Assembly: GCA_013327885.1 (NCBI GenBank)
Contig: JABUMY010000012.1
Coordinates: 62,001-126,000 of the forward strand
DNA: 64,000 nt
Source: Flavisolibacter longurius
Lineage (GTDB): Bacteria; Bacteroidota; Bacteroidia; Chitinophagales; Chitinophagaceae
Direction of reading: 5' to 3'
The position numbers and the translations under genes were made by a program. Shown piece by piece: positions 59,551 to 64,000 of this stretch. Below the pieces are notes generated by a model. It did not search any database, was not told the origin of the DNA, and saw nothing but the letters and a program-made list of their open reading frames with translations. The stretch's first letter is position 1. Each line of letters starts with the position of its first letter.

Positions 59551-62500
59551 TTAGAATTTAATATTCAGGTTCACGCCTATGCTCCTTGTGGTTGGCAAAC
59601 CGGGTGCTTCCAGTCCAACCATGTTATCGGAACCATAGCCAAATGATTCGGGGTCAATATTGTCAACCCATTTTTTGATGATGAGCACATTGTTGGCCAC
59701 AAAATCAAGCTTGGCGCCTTTAATGGGCCAGGTGGTGGGGAGGAAGCGGGAGAAATCATAACCAAGCGTTAGCTGGCGCACTTTCCAGTAGCCGCCGTTG
59801 TACACAACCGATTCGATGATCTGCTGTGAACGCAGGTGTTCCCAGTAGGTTTGCACCGGTGCAACCACGGTGTTATTGCCACCGGAGGCGTTCACACCGC
59901 CGCCGATCACGCCACCTTCCCTGCCTTCGAGTGTCCGCTGGTGCAGGCCATGACGAATGGCGTTGAAGTTGGTGCCCGACAGCATTTTGTTACCCAGCTT
60001 GTAATCGATAAACACGGAAAAGCCAATGCCCTTGTAGTTGAAGGCATTCAGGAAGCCGCCTGTCCACTTGGGAAGGCCACTGCCAAAGAGCACAAAATCA
60101 GCGGTACGCTGCGGCAGGCCGTTCGATTGAAATATCCTGTTACCCTTGCCATCGGTGGCATAGCCATAACCGGCGATCTGACCCATTTCTTCGCCTACTA
60201 CCAATCTTACCTCGCCGTTGAAAACGTGTGAACCAACGGTAATCCTTTCACCCGGTTTGTTGGTAACAATGCTCAACACTTTTGTTTTATTATACGTTGT
60301 GTTCGCCGTAAAATCCCAGGTGAAATTGCGGGTCCGAATGGGCGCCAGGCTCAGTAAGGCTTCAAAGCCACGGTTCTCGCTTTCGCCGCTGTTAATTTGG
60401 GTGCTGATAAAACCCGAGGCATCAGAGATCTGTACCGGAACGATCTGGTCGCGGGTGGTTTTTTTGTACACCGCAACATCCAGGTTCACCCGGTTGTTGA
60501 ACATTCTCATTTCCAGCCCCAGCTCTGTCTCCGCTACACGGCTTGGCTTTAAGTTGGCGTTTGGTACCACGTTTCCGCTGGTACCCAGCGCAACGGCGGT
60601 ACCGGACGGGTTGTTAATAAGGTTAGCGTTGATGGCATAGAACAACTGGTTGGAGTAGGGGGCTACCGAACCATCGCTGCCCACTTCGGCATAACCCAGC
60701 CTGATCTTTCCAAACGTGAGCCAGGGGATATTTTTTAAGGTTTCTGAAAACACGTAGGCACCGGAAATGGAAGGATACAAAATGCTCCTGTTTTGTGGTG
60801 ACAACGTCGAGAACCAGTCGTTGCGCACTGTTGCATTCAAATAAAGGGTGCGCTTCCACGATACTTCGCCTGAGCTGTAAAGCGAATTTACGCCCTGCTC
60901 AAGTAAGGTATATACCGGGTCTTTGGCCCTGCCGTTTTGCACGGTGTAAAGTCCGCGGATCACGAAATCGGTTACCTGTACGTTGTTGATGTCAGAACGT
61001 TTTTTCATCTGGTTACCACCGCCGGTAAGCGAGACACCAAAATCGCCAAACTCTCTTGTTGCGGAAATAAGGAAGTCAAGGTTGCTTTCGCGGAAGCGAC
61101 GCGACTCCTGTGTGTAGATGCCGTTGACAAAACCTGCGGGTGCTGGTGACCGTGAGGCGTGTCCGGTAGGAAAGTTGTTGTAGTCTTCGTCACGTGACCA
61201 GTAGTCCTGTCCAAAGCGGCCTTGCACATATAACCAGGGAAGAATATTGTATTTGGCAAACACGTTGCCAAACACCCTGTCGCGGCTAATGTTGTGAAAC
61301 TGCTCCGCCAACACCCAGTAAGGGTTGGTGCGGTTCATAAAGCGGGAGTAAACGTATTCGTTGCCCTGTGCATTGTATTTGTTCTCGTTCAATACCTGCA
61401 GGGGCATCGTGGTCGACATTGCCATCAGCGTAGTTGGGATGGAGTTATCCTGGTTGGCGATGTTGGGCGGGTTGGTATTTTTTTCGTTGGAGTAATTGAT
61501 GCTGCCACCAAAACTCAGTTTTTGTGAAAGGTTATAGTTAAAGCCAAGGTTGAGCGATTTGCGATTAAAGGAGTTGTTGGGAACAATGCCTTTGTTTTCG
61601 GTATTGTTGAACGAAAGGTGCATCCCGCCTTTCTCTGAGTTCGTCGATACCGAAACGGTGTTGGAAAGGTTTTGTCCCTTGCGGTAAAATTCTTTGATGC
61701 GGCTGCCTTGTGCCACGTAAGGCACTTGCAGGTTGTTAAACAAAACGTGCGTCATGCCGGGTTGGATCCGTTCGCCAAACGACCACTGTCCCGAAGTGGG
61801 ATTGGGTGTTGTGGGTCGTACGCCATTTTCACCCTGTCCATAAATTTTTTGGTAATCGGTAAAGTCAAGCGGGTCCTCGTTGGTGTAGTTGACATTGTAG
61901 CTTACCCCAAGCCCGGTGCCACGGCCCCTGGTTTTGGTGGTGATCATAATAACACCATTCTGTGCCCGGGAACCATAGAGAGCCGAAGCCGGTGCACCTT
62001 TCAGTACGGTCATGCTCTCAATATCATCGGGGTTGATGCTCGACAGGGCGTCGCCACCGTCGGCGTATACACCACCACCTCTGGTGTTGATGGTGCCTTC
62101 GCTGAAGTTGGTGTTATCAATAGGTACGCCATTGATAACGATCAGCGGGTTGTTCTGACCGGAAATGGACGATTGTCCGCGGATGCGGATCTTGGAGGTG
62201 CCGCCCGGGCCTGTGCCCAGCGAGGAGATATTGACACCTGCAATTTTACCCTGCAGGGCATTCATTACATTCGGTGTGCGGTTCACCGTTAGTTCCTCGG
62301 GTTTTACACTGGTGGCGGCATAACCCAGTCCCCTCGATTGCTTGGCAATGCCCAGCGCCGTTACCACCACGGTTCCCATGTCCTGGGAAGTAGAGTTTAG
62401 TGTAACGGTCAACTGCCGGCGGCCATCTACCGGTACTTCAGTGCTGGCATAACCAATGTTGGAGAAAACAAGTGTGGCGGTGGGTGCCGCATTGATCTGG

Positions 62501-62700
62501 AATTGCCCCGATGCATCGGTGGCAGTACCCGTAGCTGTGCCTTTAACCGTTACCGAAACACCGGCGATGCGTTTGCCTGTTTCGTCGGACACCGTGCCGG
62601 AAACCGTTTGCGCCTGTGCGTGGGTAAAAAAGGAAAAAAGCAGTAACGTGAAAAGCAGTGTGAAGCCGGTTGAAAGGCCTGGCTTTGCATTTTCTTTCAT
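59551..62700 (-). CDS. SusC/RagA family TonB-linked outer membrane protein (fourth)
   Basis: A 1049-residue porin with leader MKENAKPGLSTGFTLLFTLL and cleavage near THAQAQ (residue 31). The carboxypeptidase-like domain is about 32-106 (TVSGTVSDETGKRIAGVSV). The TonB box is the variant MGTVVVTALGIAKQSRGLGY, common in SusC proteins that pair with type 2 SusD proteins. The plug has NALQGKIAGVNIS and IESMTVLKGAPASALYGSRA, and the barrel ends RSIGVNLNIKF. It is transcribed from the 513 bp region shared with the divergent RraA gene. Confidence 0.95.
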   Translation of the reverse strand: MKENAKPGLSTGFTLLFTLLLFSFFTHAQAQTVSGTVSDETGKRIAGVSVTVKGTATGTATDASGQFQINAAPTATLVFSNIGYASTEVPVDGRRQLTVTLNSTSQDMGTVVVTALGIAKQSRGLGYAATSVKPEELTVNRTPNVMNALQGKIAGVNISSLGTGPGGTSKIRIRGQSSISGQNNPLIVINGVPIDNTNFSEGTINTRGGGVYADGGDALSSINPDDIESMTVLKGAPASALYGSRAQNGVIMITTKTRGRGTGLGVSYNVNYTNEDPLDFTDYQKIYGQGENGVRPTTPNPTSGQWSFGERIQPGMTHVLFNNLQVPYVAQGSRIKEFYRKGQNLSNTVSVSTNSEKGGMHLSFNNTENKGIVPNNSFNRKSLNLGFNYNLSQKLSFGGSINYSNEKNTNPPNIANQDNSIPTTLMAMSTTMPLQVLNENKYNAQGNEYVYSRFMNRTNPYWVLAEQFHNISRDRVFGNVFAKYNILPWLYVQGRFGQDYWSRDEDYNNFPTGHASRSPAPAGFVNGIYTQESRRFRESNLDFLISATREFGDFGVSLTGGGNQMKKRSDINNVQVTDFVIRGLYTVQNGRAKDPVYTLLEQGVNSLYSSGEVSWKRTLYLNATVRNDWFSTLSPQNRSILYPSISGAYVFSETLKNIPWLTFGKIRLGYAEVGSDGSVAPYSNQLFYAINANLINNPSGTAVALGTSGNVVPNANLKPSRVAETELGLEMRMFNNRVNLDVAVYKKTTRDQIVPVQISDASGFISTQINSGESENRGFEALLSLAPIRTRNFTWDFTANTTYNKTKVLSIVTNKPGERITVGSHVFNGEVRLVVGEEMGQIAGYGYATDGKGNRIFQSNGLPQRTADFVLFGSGLPKWTGGFLNAFNYKGIGFSVFIDYKLGNKMLSGTNFNAIRHGLHQRTLEGREGGVIGGGVNASGGNNTVVAPVQTYWEHLRSQQIIESVVYNGGYWKVRQLTLGYDFSRFLPTTWPIKGAKLDFVANNVLIIKKWVDNIDPESFGYGSDNMVGLEAPGLPTTRSIGVNLNIKF

Positions 62701-63213
62701 GATAGCAAGTAGTTTGATGAATTAATAGAAAGCGATACCGAAATGACCTGTCAGGATCCCTGAAACCAACGGCAAAGTATTCTCACCATAAATGAAAAAC
62801 TTCCAATATAAAACGGCGGTGATTTTTGTACGTCCCGGTACAATTTATTTTCTTTCTTTATGACGCTGCTGCCAAAACCTGTTTTTATATATGAGAAAGA
62901 ATACCGTGGCAGGATACAATAGCAGTGCGGAAAATGCCGGAGAAAAATTCGGAAAAATTCTTTGCTGCAGAGAAGAATGTAGTGGAAAAACAGCGATGGC
63001 CGGCTAATATTTCAAGCAGAAAAGCAAAAAATTTTTTCTAAATTATTTTTTGTTTGGGTAGAAAAAAGCAACAGCATTTTAACGTACGGAGAAAAACAGG
63101 GAGTGTTGCTTTGCGGCTTAGCGAGTTGAAAATTTCATTGCCATTATGCGGATTGCTTTGCATAAAATAACGATTGTCCAACCAAACTTTTGCCAACAAA
63201 ATCGATAGGCTAT
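62701..63213. promoter_or_regulatory. divergent promoter region between susC and the RraA gene
   Basis: 513 bp, AT-rich near the RraA side. It must hold promoters for both genes. TCAGG-ATC-CCTGA (around 62751-62763) is a short dyad near the susC side. ACAAAATCGAT ends about eight bases before the RraA ATG and equals one half of the palindrome at 24009. No perfect TAnnTTTG was located. Confidence 0.4.
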
Positions 63214-64000
63214 ATGAACAAAAAACAGATCTTCCCTTTTCTCCTGCTGCTTTGTGGCAGCCTGCCGTCAATGGCACAACAAGTTACCTTGTCTTCCGAT
63301 CAAATCAAAGCCATCACTCCTGAATGGAAAGGCGAACGGTCGCCTGACGGCCGGCCATGGGTGGCTGTCAACCTGATGGAGCGCCTCAAAAAAATTCGGC
63401 TCGAAGAAGCCTGGGGTGTGTTGCGCAACAAAGGCTATCAAAACCAGTTTGAAGGCGATTGGACCATCCTCAACCCCGACTCGGCCATGGTGGGCAGAGT
63501 GGTGACGGCTCAATACCTTCCGCTGCGGCCTGACTATGACAAGATCATTAAAGACAAAGGCAAATCCGAGGCAAGGGTAGGGGCCACCAACTCCTGGCCG
63601 ATCGATGTGCTAAAAGATGGCGACATCTATGTTGCTGACAGTTACGGCAAGGTGGTGGACGGGACGCTTATCGGCGACAACTTAGGCAATGCCATCTACG
63701 CTAAGTCCAACCGCGGCGTCATCTTCAACGGGTCGGTACGCGACATGGAAGGCCTTAGCGAGATCAAAGGTTTTAATGCCTGGATTAAAGGTTATGATCC
63801 TTCTTATATCCAGCAAATGATGCTGGGCGGCATCAATGTTCCTATTCGCATTGGCAGGGCAACGGTCCTACCCGGCGATGTGGCCTTAGCAAAAAAAGGC
63901 GGGATCGTTTTTATTCCTGCCCACCTGCTGGAAGAAGTGGTGCTGAACGCCGAATTCATTGGCCTGCGTGACCTCTTTGGCCACCAGCGGTTGCGGGAAG
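63214..64000 (+). CDS. RraA family protein with a signal peptide (3' truncated by window edge)
   Basis: The frame starts at the ATG at 63214 and is open to the window end (262 codons). It begins MNKKQIFPFLLLLCGSLPSM with predicted cleavage after SMAQ, so the product should be exported. From about residue 90 the RraA/4-hydroxy-4-methyl-2-oxoglutarate aldolase fold is evident: the segment GDNLGNAIYAKSNRGVIFNG, then SVRDMEGLSE with the Arg-Asp pair that binds substrate or metal, and RIGRATVLPGDVA. Related enzymes are pyruvate aldolases; others regulate RNase E. Divergent to a susC-susD-dehydratase set, an aldolase role in sugar-acid breakdown is the better guess. The C-terminus is missing. Confidence 0.85.
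   Translation, partial: MNKKQIFPFLLLLCGSLPSMAQQVTLSSDQIKAITPEWKGERSPDGRPWVAVNLMERLKKIRLEEAWGVLRNKGYQNQFEGDWTILNPDSAMVGRVVTAQYLPLRPDYDKIIKDKGKSEARVGATNSWPIDVLKDGDIYVADSYGKVVDGTLIGDNLGNAIYAKSNRGVIFNGSVRDMEGLSEIKGFNAWIKGYDPSYIQQMMLGGINVPIRIGRATVLPGDVALAKKGGIVFIPAHLLEEVVLNAEFIGLRDLFGHQRLRE

Noticed and set aside
1-64000. CRISPR array, insertion sequence, prophage or integrated plasmid
   Set aside because: No regularly spaced direct repeats, transposase, integrase or phage genes were found; tRNA genes show no adjacent duplicated 3' ends.

Overview
The window looks like a chromosomal segment from a Bacteroidota species, most likely Chitinophagaceae or a close relative. The evidence is five SusC-type TonB-dependent porins with four SusD-type lipoproteins, clusters of secreted glycoside hydrolases, Bacteroidota promoter cores (TAnnTTTG), little Shine-Dalgarno sequence, an ECF sigma factor and tRNAs without an encoded CCA. 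The family placement is inference; no rRNA or marker gene is present.

Region 1 (1-28591, all + strand) is a large carbohydrate-utilisation locus. It starts inside a GH38-type alpha-mannosidase and continues with GH43, GH92, a Tat-signal sugar isomerase/epimerase, a GH78 alpha-L-rhamnosidase and a sialate O-acetylesterase-type SGNH esterase. A six-gene run follows: susD, two small lipoproteins, susC, susD, susC. Then come a LacI regulator, a 71-residue stub resembling the N-terminus of a FecR anti-sigma factor, an ECF sigma factor, a GDSL hydrolase and a second GH92. Together these suggest uptake and trimming of a rhamnose- and mannose-containing, partly acetylated glycan; the exact substrate is inference.

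Region 2 (28592-31736) is a spacer with a REP-like inverted-repeat element, a DUF892 (YciF-like) stress protein, a strong terminator and a convergent DUF3891 protein. Region 3 (31737-41770, +) is a susC-susD pair followed by a translationally coupled pair: a giant VCBS/ASPIC lipoprotein and a vanadium-haloperoxidase-family lipoprotein.

Region 4 (41895-47685, all - strand) is a sulfur-handling cluster: a metallo-beta-lactamase/double-rhodanese protein, two TlpA-like thioredoxins, two half-size YeeE/YedE-family membrane proteins, a TauE/SafE exporter and a Crp/Fnr regulator. Three of its promoters carry the same CRP-like dyad (CGTGA-N6-TCACG) at exactly the same distance from the promoter core. 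This defines a compact local regulon and is the strongest regulatory signal in the window.

Region 5 (48049-51174) holds housekeeping genes: tRNA-Leu(TAA), tRNA-Gly(GCC), a small membrane protein, a GT2 glycosyltransferase, an orphan histidine kinase and tRNA-Leu(GAG). Region 6 (51298-64000) returns to sugar use: a third GH92, a GH10 xylanase and a DUF2199 protein. A minus-strand susC-susD-IlvD/Edd sugar-acid dehydratase set follows, and divergent to it is an RraA-family protein with a signal peptide that runs off the window end. Dehydratase plus RraA suggests sugar-acid catabolism. No CRISPR array, insertion sequence, prophage or rRNA was seen.
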